A stretch of 64,000 nt of DNA from Planobispora longispora (GCF_016863135.1 NZ_BOOH01000064.1:1-64000), one strand, 5' to 3'; shown: positions 42,171 through 50,404, counted from the stretch's first letter. Numbers and translations are program-made. Notes: a model not told the origin generated them from the sequence alone.

Positions 42171-42359
42171 TCACACGACCTTGACGGACACGTGCCCCTC
42201 CACCTCGCTGTCGGAGGCCGCGTCCAGGCGTTCCTTGACGGATATGAGGACCCGCACCTCGGACTCGGTGAGCTGCGCGAGGACCGCGCGCTGCCGGTCG
42301 GAGAGCAGATCCACCAGGTTGCCGGCACGGCGCAGTTCGGCGAGCGCGTCAAAAGTCAT
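42171..42359 (-). CDS. Small RiPP-associated protein (62 residues)
   Basis: MTFDALAELRRAGNLVDLLS and ERLDAASDSEVEGHVSVKVV are separated by DRQRAVLAQLTESEVRVLIS. The LRxAG.PVDLLS.xQRAVLAxL(T/S)E(E)EV.VL.SVK.RLDA pattern is one I associate with small proteins that NCBI labels aroma-sacti cluster domain, found near radical SAM peptide maturases. That link is from memory, not a search. The C-terminus lacks Cys, so this is more likely a helper or binding protein than the mature peptide. It is coupled to the SARP gene downstream and preceded by the LuxR gene's strand-mate region. Confidence 0.6.
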   Translation of the reverse strand: MTFDALAELRRAGNLVDLLSDRQRAVLAQLTESEVRVLISVKERLDAASDSEVEGHVSVKVV

Positions 42360-42388
42360 GATCCGCTCCGAATACAGATGGTTGAAGG

Positions 42389-42865
42389 TTAAATGTCATG
42401 GAAATCGAACCGCCGGTCCATAAGACTTTCGGGCCGCGGACTTTCAGGCCGCAGGCCTCCTTCAGGCCACACGTCCCCTGGCCACACGCCTTCGGACCTC
42501 GTGCTTTCAGGCCACGCGTCTCCGGGCCACGCGGCCGTCTCCGCCGAGCCGGCGGAGACGATCAGCGCGACGAGCCCGGCCTGCAGGCGGGACTGCAGGT
42601 TCAGCTTGCCGAGGATCGCCGTGACATGGCGCTTGACCGTGCGCTCGCTGATCTGGAGCGCCCGGGAGATGGACCGGTTGTCGTAGCCGTGGCCGAGCAG
42701 TTCGAAGATCACGCGTTCGCGCGACGTGAGGGCGTGGATCAGGCGCAGCGCCGCGGCGAACGCCTGCGGGACGACCGCGCGCGGCGCGCCGCCTCGCCCG
42801 TGGTCCGGCTGGGTGTCGCGTACGGCTCCGCAGGCCGGGCACGACGGCCTTCCTCGGCTCAACAT
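42389..42865 (-). CDS. LuxR-type HTH regulator
   Basis: 158 residues. A CPAC pair near the N-terminus could be half a zinc site. The LuxR/GerE HTH is at about 44-105 (HALTSRERVIFELLGHGYDN, RSISRALQISERTVKRHV, LGKLNLQSRLQAGLVALI). There is no receiver domain. The C-terminal 45 residues are a degenerate repeat of the WPGDAWPE type (WPGDVWPE, LRPESPRPES). The ATG has no Shine-Dalgarno, and a TAGCTT -10 box ends 6 bases before it, so the message is probably leaderless. It is upstream of the 62-residue and SARP genes on the same strand. Confidence 0.83.
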   Translation of the reverse strand: MLSRGRPSCPACGAVRDTQPDHGRGGAPRAVVPQAFAAALRLIHALTSRERVIFELLGHGYDNRSISRALQISERTVKRHVTAILGKLNLQSRLQAGLVALIVSAGSAETAAWPGDAWPESTRSEGVWPGDVWPEGGLRPESPRPESLMDRRFDFHDI

Positions 42866-42871
42866 CGTGTC

Positions 42872-42900
42872 AAGCTAACAGTGAGGCACCTTCGTGTCAT
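42872..42900 (-). promoter_or_regulatory. Promoter of the LuxR-type gene (leaderless)
   Basis: Read leftward, ATGACA and TAGCTT hexamers are 17 bases apart, and the -10 box ends 6 bases before the ATG. This spacing places the transcript start at or near the start codon. Confidence 0.5.
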
Positions 42901-42950
42901 GATGAGGCGCGTTAATCTATTCGCCCGGTTCCACCGGGTGACTCCGGCCG

Positions 42951-42994
42951 GTTCTCCTCGGGAGAACAGCTGTTCCACGGGAGAACGGCTGTTC
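42951..42994. promoter_or_regulatory. Overlapping palindromes upstream of the LuxR-type gene
   Basis: GTTCTCC-TCG-GGAGAAC, GAACAGCTGTTC and GAACGGCTGTTC follow one another, the last two exactly 19 bases apart (about two helix turns). They lie 85-130 bases upstream of the LuxR start, and 70-115 bases past the phosphotransferase stop. Tandem operator sites, or stacked hairpins ending the upstream transcript, are both possible. Confidence 0.45.
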
Positions 42995-43065
42995 CACGGG
43001 ACCGCTGAGACGCCGCCTCCGGCGCGCAGCCTGCCGGGTCGGAAAGCCCGGAGCGGGACGCCGGG

Positions 43066-44070
43066 TCAGGCCGGGAGCCGGCCCGCCAGATAGCGCTCGG
43101 CCAGCTCGCAGGTGCCCAGGGTGTAGCCCGCGCCGAGCTCGGCGGCGATGTCCACCCCGGTGTGGGTGCCGATCCAGGCGACCAGCAGCAGCCGGCGGAA
43201 CATGATGAACGTCCAGATCTCGGCCTCCTCCTCCGCGGCGAGGGCGAGCACGGTCCGGTAGCCCCGCAGCCACGCCTCGATCATCTCCGGGACCAGGGGA
43301 TGGTGCTCGATGAAGCTCAGCGCCGCGGCCAGGTCGTAGAGGTACCAGCTGAAGCCGGAGTCGTCGAAGTCGATGACGCTGGGCGGCCCGTCGCCGGTCG
43401 TCAGCAGGTTGGCCAGGCGCAGGTCGGCGTGGATCAGCCCGTAGCGGCCGGGGTCGCGGCCGAACCGGCGCAGCCGCTCGCGCAGTTCCTCCTCCAGCCG
43501 GTCCAGTACGGCCCGCGCCCCGGAGTCCATCCCCAGGCCGTCCTGCCAGCGCCCCCAGCGGGACTCGTCCCCCAGTGCGGCGTCGTAGTCCCAGTGGAAA
43601 CGGGTGAATCCGGCGGGCCGGCGCCAGGTCCGCGCGTGCCGGTGCATCCGCGCCGTGACCTCGCCGAGCAGCTCGAAGTCGTCGACCAGGCGGTCCTCCG
43701 GCGGCTCCGTCCCGGGCAGGAACTCGAACATGACGCAGTCGCGGGGCCGCTCCCCGGGGACGGTCAGCACGCGGGAGCCGTCCGGGGCGGGGATCACCCT
43801 CGGGGTCCTGACCCCGGCCTCCTCGCGGAGCGCCTCCAGCCAGGCCAGCTCGGAGAGGATCGCCGGGACGGAGTGGTAGCCGAGCCGGTGCACCCGCAGG
43901 ATCGAGCGGGCCCCGGTCGCCGGGTCGTCCACCCGGAAGGTGGCGTTCTCCGAGACGTTGATCAGCGTGACCTCGGCGCCGGGCAGGCCGTGCAGCCGCG
44001 CCGCCGCGCGGGCCGTGTCGTGCACGCGGGCCAGCACGTCACCGCCGGACGACAGGTCATGGGCCTGCAT
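43066..44070 (-). CDS. Aminoglycoside phosphotransferase-fold kinase
   Basis: 334 residues, protein-kinase-like APH fold. The catalytic loop is LIHADLRLANLL and the metal-binding segment VIDFDDSGFSWYLYDLAAAL; NVSENATFRV is the nucleotide-loop region. The pattern with a long C-terminal helical part fits the SrkA/homoserine kinase II-like group rather than true drug-resistance enzymes. The substrate is unknown; a small hydroxyl compound or amino acid is likely. The gene stands alone between the LuxR gene and the two-component pair. Confidence 0.85.
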   Translation of the reverse strand: MQAHDLSSGGDVLARVHDTARAAARLHGLPGAEVTLINVSENATFRVDDPATGARSILRVHRLGYHSVPAILSELAWLEALREEAGVRTPRVIPAPDGSRVLTVPGERPRDCVMFEFLPGTEPPEDRLVDDFELLGEVTARMHRHARTWRRPAGFTRFHWDYDAALGDESRWGRWQDGLGMDSGARAVLDRLEEELRERLRRFGRDPGRYGLIHADLRLANLLTTGDGPPSVIDFDDSGFSWYLYDLAAALSFIEHHPLVPEMIEAWLRGYRTVLALAAEEEAEIWTFIMFRRLLLVAWIGTHTGVDIAAELGAGYTLGTCELAERYLAGRLPA

Positions 44071-44181
44071 GGGTCTCCTCCCGGACGCTCGCGCGAGGTC
44101 CCGGCCCCTCGCGCGAAGGCTCGGATCTTACCCGAGGTCCCGCCGGGGAGCCGCGCCCGGGCCCTCGGCGGAGCGGGGGCG

Positions 44182-44219
44182 GGCCGACAGGGCGGGGACA
44201 GGCCGACAGGGCGGGGACA
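44182..44219. repeat. Two 19-bp direct repeats
   Basis: GGCCGACAGGGCGGGGACA occurs twice back to back, with a third partial copy after, in the gap between the phosphotransferase start and the response regulator end. Confidence 0.7.
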
Positions 44220-44253
44220 GGCCGGTGGGGCGGCCGCCATGCGGCGGCGGGCG

Positions 44254-44901
44254 TCAGGAGCGGAGGTAGGCCAGCACCGCCAGGACCCGGCGGTGCTGGT
44301 CGCCGTCCTCGGCGTGCAGGCCGAGCTTGGCGAAGATGCTGCGGATGTGCTTCTCCACCGCCCCGTCGCTGATCACCAGCTGGCGGCCGATGGCCGGATT
44401 GGACCTGCCCTCCGCCATCAGGCCGAGGACCTCGCGCTCCCGGGGGGTGAGGGAGGCGAGCGGGTCGTCGCGGCGGCGCCGTACCATCAGCTGCGCCACC
44501 ACCTGGGGGTCGAAGACCGTGCCGCCGCCCGCGATCGCGCGCAGGGCCCCCATGAAGTCGTCGACGTCCACGACCCGGTCCTTGAGCAGGTAGCCCACCG
44601 CGCCCCGGGCGTCGGCGAGCAGGTCGTCCGCATAGGACACCTCCACGTACTGGGACAGGATCAGCACCGGGGCCCCCGGCACCCGCCGCCGCGCCTCGAC
44701 CGAGGCCCGCAGGCCCTCGTCGGTGAAGCTCGGCGGCATCCGGACGTCCACCACGGAGACGTCCGGACGGTGGGCGGCGACGGCCTCCACGAGACCGCCG
44801 CCGTCACCCACCTCCGCCACCACCTCGCAGCCGAACTCCTCCAGCAGCCTGACCAGGCCCGACCTGATCAGCACAGCGTCGTCAGCCACGACTACCCGCA
44901 C
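44254..44901 (-). CDS. NarL/LuxR-type response regulator
   Basis: 215 residues. The receiver has acidic D8-D9 (VVADDAVLIR), acceptor Asp in SVVDVRMPP, and switch residues in LILSQY and LLKDRV. The C-terminal LuxR HTH is LTPREREVLGLMAEGRSNPA, IGRQLVISDGAVEKHIRSIF. It overlaps the kinase gene by 10 bases, so the two are made together as a LiaRS/DesRK-like pair. The palindrome upstream of the kinase is a likely binding site. Output genes are otherwise unknown. Confidence 0.92.
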   Translation of the reverse strand: MRVVVADDAVLIRSGLVRLLEEFGCEVVAEVGDGGGLVEAVAAHRPDVSVVDVRMPPSFTDEGLRASVEARRRVPGAPVLILSQYVEVSYADDLLADARGAVGYLLKDRVVDVDDFMGALRAIAGGGTVFDPQVVAQLMVRRRRDDPLASLTPREREVLGLMAEGRSNPAIGRQLVISDGAVEKHIRSIFAKLGLHAEDGDQHRRVLAVLAYLRS

Positions 44902-46139
44902 GGCACCTCCGCCACGATCACCGTCGGCCCGCCCACCGGGGAGTCCACCGACAGCTCGCCGTCCACCGCCTTGAGGCGGTCGGCGAGCCCGGACAGGCCG
45001 TGTCCCTTGGCGACGTGCGCGCCGCCGACCCCATCATCTCCGATCGTGAGCATCAGAACGCCACCGGTTTTGCTCAGCGTCACGGTGCAGAGGGTGGCGT
45101 GGCTGTGCTTGGCCACGTTGGTCAGGGACTCGGCGACCACGAAGTAGACGGTGTTCTCCACGGCGGCGGCGAACCGCTGGTCGACCTGGACGTCCAGGTC
45201 CACCGGGACGGTGCACCGGCCGGCGAGCGCGGCCAGCGCCGGAGCGAGACCGCGGTCGGTCAGAACCGGCGGGGCGATGCCGCGCGACAGGGCGCGCAGC
45301 TCGTCCAGGGTCTCCCGGGTCGAGCTGATGGCCTCGGAGAGCAACTGCTCGACGGCCTGCGGGTCGCGCTTGAGCTGGCGCTGGGCCCGGGAAAGGTCCA
45401 TGGCCAGGGAGACCAGGCGCTGCTGCGGCCCGTCGTGGATGTCGCGCTCCAGCTTGCGCAGCGCGTTGGCCTCGGCCGAGACCGCCGCGGCCCGCCCCTC
45501 GGCCAGGTCGTCGATGCGCTCGTGCAGCTCGGCGACGCCGGTCAGCATGGCCCGGCTCAGACCGCCCTGGATCAGCGCCGCGCCGCGGAGCACCACCGGG
45601 AGCGTGATCGCGAACAGCACGCCGATCGTGGCGTTGATGACCACGTTGAGCAGGGCGCTCCCGGAGCCGAAGATCAGCTCGGCCAGGCCGTTGTTGTCCG
45701 GGATCCCCTCGAGGATCCACCCGTAGATCGGATAGGTCAGCCCGGTGATCGTCCCGGCCCACCAGGTCACCGTGAGGCAGAACGTCACGACGGCGATCGG
45801 GAAGTTCACGACGGCGTACAGCAGGTCCAGCCACGACTGGCCGCTGGCCATCGGGTTCACCAGCCGGCGGAACGCCCCGGCGCCCTGCGGGGCGGGGCGG
45901 TAGCGCGGCCGGGCCACCGGGCGGCCGAGCACCTCGGGCAGCATCCGGCGCTCCAGGTCGGCGAAGCCCCGGGCGAGCATCATGGTCGCCGCCAGGATCG
46001 GCACGCCGATCCACACCACCACCGTCCCGACACCGGCCGAGAAGCCGACGACCGTCAGACAGAAGGCGATCAACGCCAGGGGGAAGCTGATGAGCAGGTA
46101 GCGGGTGTCGATGCCGATGCGGCGCAGGAGGGGTCTCAT
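44892..46139 (-). CDS. Membrane sensor histidine kinase (HisKA_3 type)
   Basis: 415 residues. The N-terminal 200 residues hold four or more membrane helices in two blocks (LISFPLALIAFCLTVVGFSA, FPIAVVTFCLTVTWWAGTI), the putative-sensor domain common in actinobacterial kinases. The phospho-His is in LERDIHDGPQQRLVSLAMDL. HATPase blocks are NVAKHSHATL, DDGVGGAHVAKGHGL. There is no large extracellular domain, so it likely senses membrane state. It is translationally coupled to the response regulator. Confidence 0.92.
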   Translation of the reverse strand: MRPLLRRIGIDTRYLLISFPLALIAFCLTVVGFSAGVGTVVVWIGVPILAATMMLARGFADLERRMLPEVLGRPVARPRYRPAPQGAGAFRRLVNPMASGQSWLDLLYAVVNFPIAVVTFCLTVTWWAGTITGLTYPIYGWILEGIPDNNGLAELIFGSGSALLNVVINATIGVLFAITLPVVLRGAALIQGGLSRAMLTGVAELHERIDDLAEGRAAAVSAEANALRKLERDIHDGPQQRLVSLAMDLSRAQRQLKRDPQAVEQLLSEAISSTRETLDELRALSRGIAPPVLTDRGLAPALAALAGRCTVPVDLDVQVDQRFAAAVENTVYFVVAESLTNVAKHSHATLCTVTLSKTGGVLMLTIGDDGVGGAHVAKGHGLSGLADRLKAVDGELSVDSPVGGPTVIVAEVPCG

Positions 46140-46193
46140 GGGGGAAACGCTACGAGCCCCGGTCGAGGAGAGCGACCCTGCCGGCAGGCGTCC

Positions 46194-46217
46194 GGGGGTA
46201 GGGCTGTCCCTACCCCC
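46194..46217. promoter_or_regulatory. Perfect palindrome upstream of the two-component operon
   Basis: The arms GGGGGTAGGG and CCCTACCCCC are exact complements around CTGT. It lies 55 bases upstream of the kinase start and 116 bases before the divergent acyltransferase. Its position suits autoregulation by the response regulator. Confidence 0.6.
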
Positions 46218-46332
46218 GCCGGTGGGGTGATCTCGCCGCGAAGAGGCCCGCAGCCGTCACTGCGTCACCCGGGGCACTCGCGAAAGTCTCGAAGCACGAC
46301 ATCGTGCACCCCCTGAGGAATCGAGACGACCG

Positions 46333-47667
46333 ATGGCCACCGTTCTGACCCGCCCCGCGCCCGGGACCGCCGTGGGCCGCGCACCGCTCACCCCACGGTC
46401 TGCTCCCCCGGCCCCCGTGCGCGCCCCCGGCAGGGATCTCTTCATCGACGTTCTGCGATTGTTCGGCATCGCGCTGGTGGTGCTCCAGCACTGGAGCATG
46501 CCCGTGTTGTCCTTCACCGGCCGGGAAGTCGTCACCGGGAACGCGCTGGCCTCGGGGAACGCCTGGATCATCACGTGGATCAGCCAGGTCATGCCGCTGG
46601 TGTTCTTCGCCGGGGGCGCCGCCAACGCGATCAGCCGGCGCGGCGCGGTCCGGCGCGGAGTCGCCGCCCCCGCCTGGCTCGCCTCGCGGCTGCGCCGCCT
46701 GGCCTGGCCGGTGCTGCCGCTGGCGGCGGTCTGGCTCCCCCTGCCCCACCTGCTGCTCGCGTCCGGCCTGCCCGAGCAGCCGGTGATCACGGCGGCGCGC
46801 CTGGCCGGGCAGCTGCTGTGGTTCCTGGCGATCTATCTCGTCGCGGTGGCGGCGACGCCGCTGATGCTCAGGCTCAACGCGGCGTACGGCTGGCGGGTGC
46901 CCGCGGCGCTGACGGCGGGGGCCGTCGCGGTCGACGCCGTCCGGTTCGCCAGCGGGCTGGAGGTCGCGGGGTTCCCCAACATCGTCCTGGTCTGGCTGGC
47001 GGTGCACCAGCTCGGCTTCCTGTACGCCGACGGCCGCCTGCGCCGCCCGTGGGCCATGGCGGCGGCGGGGTACGGCGCGGCCGTGCTGCTGGTGACGGAC
47101 GGGCCGTACCCGGGCAGCATGATCGGCATGCCGGGGGCCGCGATGTCCAACATGGCCCCGCCCACGGTGGCGCTCCTGGCGGTGGCATTCGGCCAGATCG
47201 GGCTGGCGCTGGGCCTGCGGCGGCAGATCGTCGCGTTCGCCTCCTGGCCGGGGGTGACGCGGGTGCTGGGCTGGGCGGGCACCCGGATGATGACGATCTA
47301 CCTGTGGCACATGAGCGCGCTGTTCACGGTCACCGCGGTGGTCGTGGTGGGGCTGGGCGTCTCCACCCCGGAGCCGGGCACCTCCGCCTGGCTGTCGGGC
47401 TGGCCGCACTGGCTGGTCATGCTCGCGCTGGCGGTGTGGCCGCTGCTGCGGGGCTTCGCCCGGTTCGAGGAGCCGCCGGCCGCCGGGCCGTACCGGGGCG
47501 GGGCGGTCAGGATCACGATGGCGGCGGCGCTGACCGGGACGGGACTGCTCCTGCTCACCGTGTTCGGTTTCGTCCCCGGCGTCGCGCCCGTGATCGGCGC
47601 GGGCGCGCTCCTGGCGGGTCTGCTGCTGACCTTCTCCGCCCGGGTGCGCGACACGGCCCGCGCGTAG
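46333..47667 (+). CDS. Membrane acyltransferase (acyltransferase 3 family)
   Basis: 444 residues with about ten membrane helices. The family signature opens with RDLFIDVLRLFGIALVVLQH followed by WSMPV, with the catalytic His of the R..D..R....H pattern, then MPLVFFAGGAANA. Proteins of this family O-acylate sugars, peptidoglycan, lipids or antibiotics at the membrane. The target is unknown. It is divergent from the two-component operon, with the perfect palindrome between, so it may be in the same regulon. Confidence 0.87.
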   Translation: MATVLTRPAPGTAVGRAPLTPRSAPPAPVRAPGRDLFIDVLRLFGIALVVLQHWSMPVLSFTGREVVTGNALASGNAWIITWISQVMPLVFFAGGAANAISRRGAVRRGVAAPAWLASRLRRLAWPVLPLAAVWLPLPHLLLASGLPEQPVITAARLAGQLLWFLAIYLVAVAATPLMLRLNAAYGWRVPAALTAGAVAVDAVRFASGLEVAGFPNIVLVWLAVHQLGFLYADGRLRRPWAMAAAGYGAAVLLVTDGPYPGSMIGMPGAAMSNMAPPTVALLAVAFGQIGLALGLRRQIVAFASWPGVTRVLGWAGTRMMTIYLWHMSALFTVTAVVVVGLGVSTPEPGTSAWLSGWPHWLVMLALAVWPLLRGFARFEEPPAAGPYRGGAVRITMAAALTGTGLLLLTVFGFVPGVAPVIGAGALLAGLLLTFSARVRDTARA

Positions 47668-47779
47668 ACCGCACCGGCCCGCACGCGGACCTTCCCCGCG
47701 CGCCCCCTTCTCGACCCGCGTACGGGCCTTCCCCGCCGCGTGCGCACCCCTTCCCGCTCACCTGGGGGGAGCAGATGAT

Positions 47780-47810
47780 GTGGTCGGATCGCCCCCGGCG
47801 GTCCGACCAC
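47780..47810 (+). promoter_or_regulatory. Hairpin or operator just before the helicase start
   Basis: GTGGTCGGA and TCCGACCAC are exact 9-base complements with a 13-base loop. A GGGGGGAG site with ATGATG lies immediately before, so if translation starts there the hairpin is inside the gene. Confidence 0.45.
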
Positions 47811-47828
47811 CGCCGATTGTTCGGCAGG

Positions 47829-50333
47829 ATGGGAACCGTGAGCCTTGTAGATCGCCTGCCGGAAGAGATCGACGCCGACCCCGACACCATCTTCGACGCC
47901 TTCGTCGGGTGGAACGCCGAACGCGGCCTCACCCTCTATCCCGCCCAGGAGGAGGCCCTCATCGAGGTCGTCTCCGGCAACAACCTGATCCTGGCCACCC
48001 CGACGGGCTCGGGCAAGAGCCTGGTCGCGGCGGGCGCGCACTTCGCCGCGCTCACCCGGGACGTGCGGACCTTCTACACCGCGCCGATCAAGGCGCTGGT
48101 GTCGGAGAAGTTCTTCGACCTGTGCGAGATCTTCGGCACCGAGAACGTCGGCATGATGACCGGCGACGCGAGCGTCAACCCCGGGGCCCCGATCATCTGC
48201 TGCACCGCCGAGATCCTCGCCAACGTCGCGCTGCGCGACGGCGCGGCGGCCGACATCGGCCAGGTGGTGATGGACGAGTTCCACTTCTACGCCGAGCCGG
48301 ACCGGGGCTGGGCCTGGCAGGTGCCGCTGCTGGAGCTGCCGCAGGTGCAGTTCGTCCTGATGTCGGCGACCCTCGGCGACGTGACCATGTTCGAGGAGGA
48401 CCTGACCCGGCGCACCGGCCGCTCCACCGCCGTGGTCAAGCACGCCGAGCGCCCGGTCCCGCTGGTCTACTCCTACCGGCTGACCCCGCTCCACGAGACC
48501 CTGGAGGAGATGCTCTCCACCAACCAGTACCCGGTCTACGTGGTCCACTTCACCCAGGCCGCCGCCATGGAGCGGGCGCAGTCGCTGATGAGCATCAACA
48601 TGTGCTCGAAGGCCGAGAAGGAGGCCATCGCCGCGCTCATCGGCAACTTCCGGTTCACCACGAACTTCGGCCGGGCCCTGTCCCGGCTGGTGCGGCACGG
48701 CATCGGCGTGCACCACGCCGGCATGCTGCCGAAGTACCGCCGCCTGGTCGAGCGCCTGGCCCAGGCCGGGCTGCTGAAGGTCATCTGCGGCACCGACACC
48801 CTCGGCGTCGGCGTCAACGTGCCGATCCGCACCGTGCTGTTCACCGCGCTGAGCAAGTACGACGGCAACAAGGTCCGGCGGCTGCGCGCCCGCGAGTTCC
48901 ACCAGATCGCCGGCCGGGCGGGCCGGGCCGGGTTCGACACCATCGGCTACGTCGCCTGCCAGGCCCCCGAGTACGTCATCGAGAACGAGCGGGCGCTGGC
49001 CAAGATCGGTGACGACCCCAAGCGGCGGCGCGGCTACGCCCGCAAGAAGCCGCCGGAGGGCTTCGTCGGCTGGAGCGAGGAGACCTTCGTCAAGCTCCAG
49101 GAGGCCGAGCCCGAGCCGCTGACCTCCCGCTTCAAGGTCAGCAACGCCATGCTGCTGGCGGTCATCAACCGGCCGGGCGACTGCTTCGCCGCGATGAAGC
49201 ACCTGCTCACCGACAACCACGAGGACCGCAAGTGGCAGCGGCGGCACATCAGCCAGGCCATCGCGATCTACCGCTCGCTGCTGGCGGGCGGCGTGGTGGA
49301 GCAGCTGCGCGAGCCCGACGAGCAGGGGCGCAGGGCCCGCCTCACCATCGACCTGCAGGAGGACTTCGCGCTCAACCAGGCGCTGTCGACGTTCGCCCTG
49401 GCCGCCTTCGAGCTGCTCGACCGTGAGTCGCCGACCTACGCCCTGGACATGGTCTCGATCGTGGAGTCCATCCTCGACGACCCGCGCCAGATCCTGTCGG
49501 CCCAGCTGAAGAAGGTCAGGGGCGAGGCCGTTGCGCAGATGAAGGCCGACGGGATCGAGTACGAGGAGCGGATGGAGCTCCTGGCCGAGCTCACCCACCC
49601 GATGCCCCTGGCCGACCTGCTGCTGGGCGCCTACGAGACCTACCGGCGCGGCCACCCGTGGGTGGCCGACTACACGGTGAGCCCCAAGAGCGTCATCCGG
49701 GACATGTACGAGCAGGCGATGACCTTCACCGAGTACGTCGCCCACTACGAGCTGGCCCGCTCCGAGGGCACCGTGCTGCGCTACCTCGCCGACGCCTACC
49801 GCACGCTCTCCCGGACCATCCCCGAGCACCTGAAGACCGAGGACCTGGTCGACCTGATCGAGTGGCTCGGCGAGCTCGTCCGGCAGGTCGACTCCAGCCT
49901 GATCGACGAGTGGGAGAAGCTGGCCAACCCGGCCTTGACGCCCGAGGCCGAGCAGGAGATCGAGAGCAGGCCGCGCCCGGTCACCGGCAACCCGCGTGCC
50001 TTCCGGGTGCTGGTCCGCAACGCGATGTTCCGCCTGGTCGAGCTGGTCGCCCTGGAGAAGGAGGAGGAGCTGGCCGAGCTGGCCCCCGACGTCGACTGGC
50101 CCGCCGCGCTGGACGCCTACTACGAGGACCACGACGAGGTCGGCACCGGCCCGGACGCCCGGGGCCCGGCCCTGCTCCGGATCGAGGAGGAGAAGGAGCT
50201 GTGGAAGGTCCGCCAGGTCATCGCCGACCCGGCGGGCGACCGCGACTGGGGCATCGACGCCCAGGTCGACCTGGCCGCCTCCGATGAGGAGGGCCGCGCG
50301 GTGGTCCACGTCATCGGACTCAACCGCCTGTGA
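47829..50333 (+). CDS. DEAD/DEAH-box RNA helicase with DUF3516-type C-terminus
   Basis: 834 residues. Helicase motifs in order: ATPTGSGKSL (Walker A), DEFHFY (DExH), MSATLGD, GVHHAGMLP, TDTLGVGVNVP and HQIAGRAGRAGFD. It is a Ski2-like RNA helicase core (to about residue 420), then a long C-terminal domain seen in actinobacterial DUF3516 helicases. Role: probably RNA turnover or ribosome-associated remodelling. The start is uncertain: ATG at 47829 or GTG at 47838 match family N-termini (SLVDRLPEE). An in-frame ATG at 47775 with a strong ribosome site would add 18 residues. Confidence 0.9.
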   Translation: MGTVSLVDRLPEEIDADPDTIFDAFVGWNAERGLTLYPAQEEALIEVVSGNNLILATPTGSGKSLVAAGAHFAALTRDVRTFYTAPIKALVSEKFFDLCEIFGTENVGMMTGDASVNPGAPIICCTAEILANVALRDGAAADIGQVVMDEFHFYAEPDRGWAWQVPLLELPQVQFVLMSATLGDVTMFEEDLTRRTGRSTAVVKHAERPVPLVYSYRLTPLHETLEEMLSTNQYPVYVVHFTQAAAMERAQSLMSINMCSKAEKEAIAALIGNFRFTTNFGRALSRLVRHGIGVHHAGMLPKYRRLVERLAQAGLLKVICGTDTLGVGVNVPIRTVLFTALSKYDGNKVRRLRAREFHQIAGRAGRAGFDTIGYVACQAPEYVIENERALAKIGDDPKRRRGYARKKPPEGFVGWSEETFVKLQEAEPEPLTSRFKVSNAMLLAVINRPGDCFAAMKHLLTDNHEDRKWQRRHISQAIAIYRSLLAGGVVEQLREPDEQGRRARLTIDLQEDFALNQALSTFALAAFELLDRESPTYALDMVSIVESILDDPRQILSAQLKKVRGEAVAQMKADGIEYEERMELLAELTHPMPLADLLLGAYETYRRGHPWVADYTVSPKSVIRDMYEQAMTFTEYVAHYELARSEGTVLRYLADAYRTLSRTIPEHLKTEDLVDLIEWLGELVRQVDSSLIDEWEKLANPALTPEAEQEIESRPRPVTGNPRAFRVLVRNAMFRLVELVALEKEEELAELAPDVDWPAALDAYYEDHDEVGTGPDARGPALLRIEEEKELWKVRQVIADPAGDRDWGIDAQVDLAASDEEGRAVVHVIGLNRL

Positions 50334-50404
50334 GGTTCACCGGAGGTCCGCCGGAGGTCCGGCGCCTGCGGCGGATCCCTGAAGTTCCAGCGGTGGAGTC
50401 ACGT

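Noticed and set aside
25501-42865. Lanthipeptide, thiopeptide or lasso pathway
   Set aside because: No LanB/C/M, YcaO, lasso cyclase or PqqD-like protein is recognisable. The enzymes present are radical SAM and ATP-grasp.
43066-44070. Phosphotransferase as an antibiotic-resistance gene
   Set aside because: Sequence blocks fit the broad APH/SrkA-like kinase group; nothing indicates a specific aminoglycoside enzyme.
44182-44219. 19-bp repeats as a SARP binding site
   Set aside because: They lie between unrelated genes and are not upstream of a cluster gene start. Spacing does not match the usual 11- or 22-bp SARP heptamers.
46575-47828. Long N-terminal extension of the helicase frame
   Set aside because: It is out-of-frame reading of the acyltransferase gene; helicase similarity begins near 47838.
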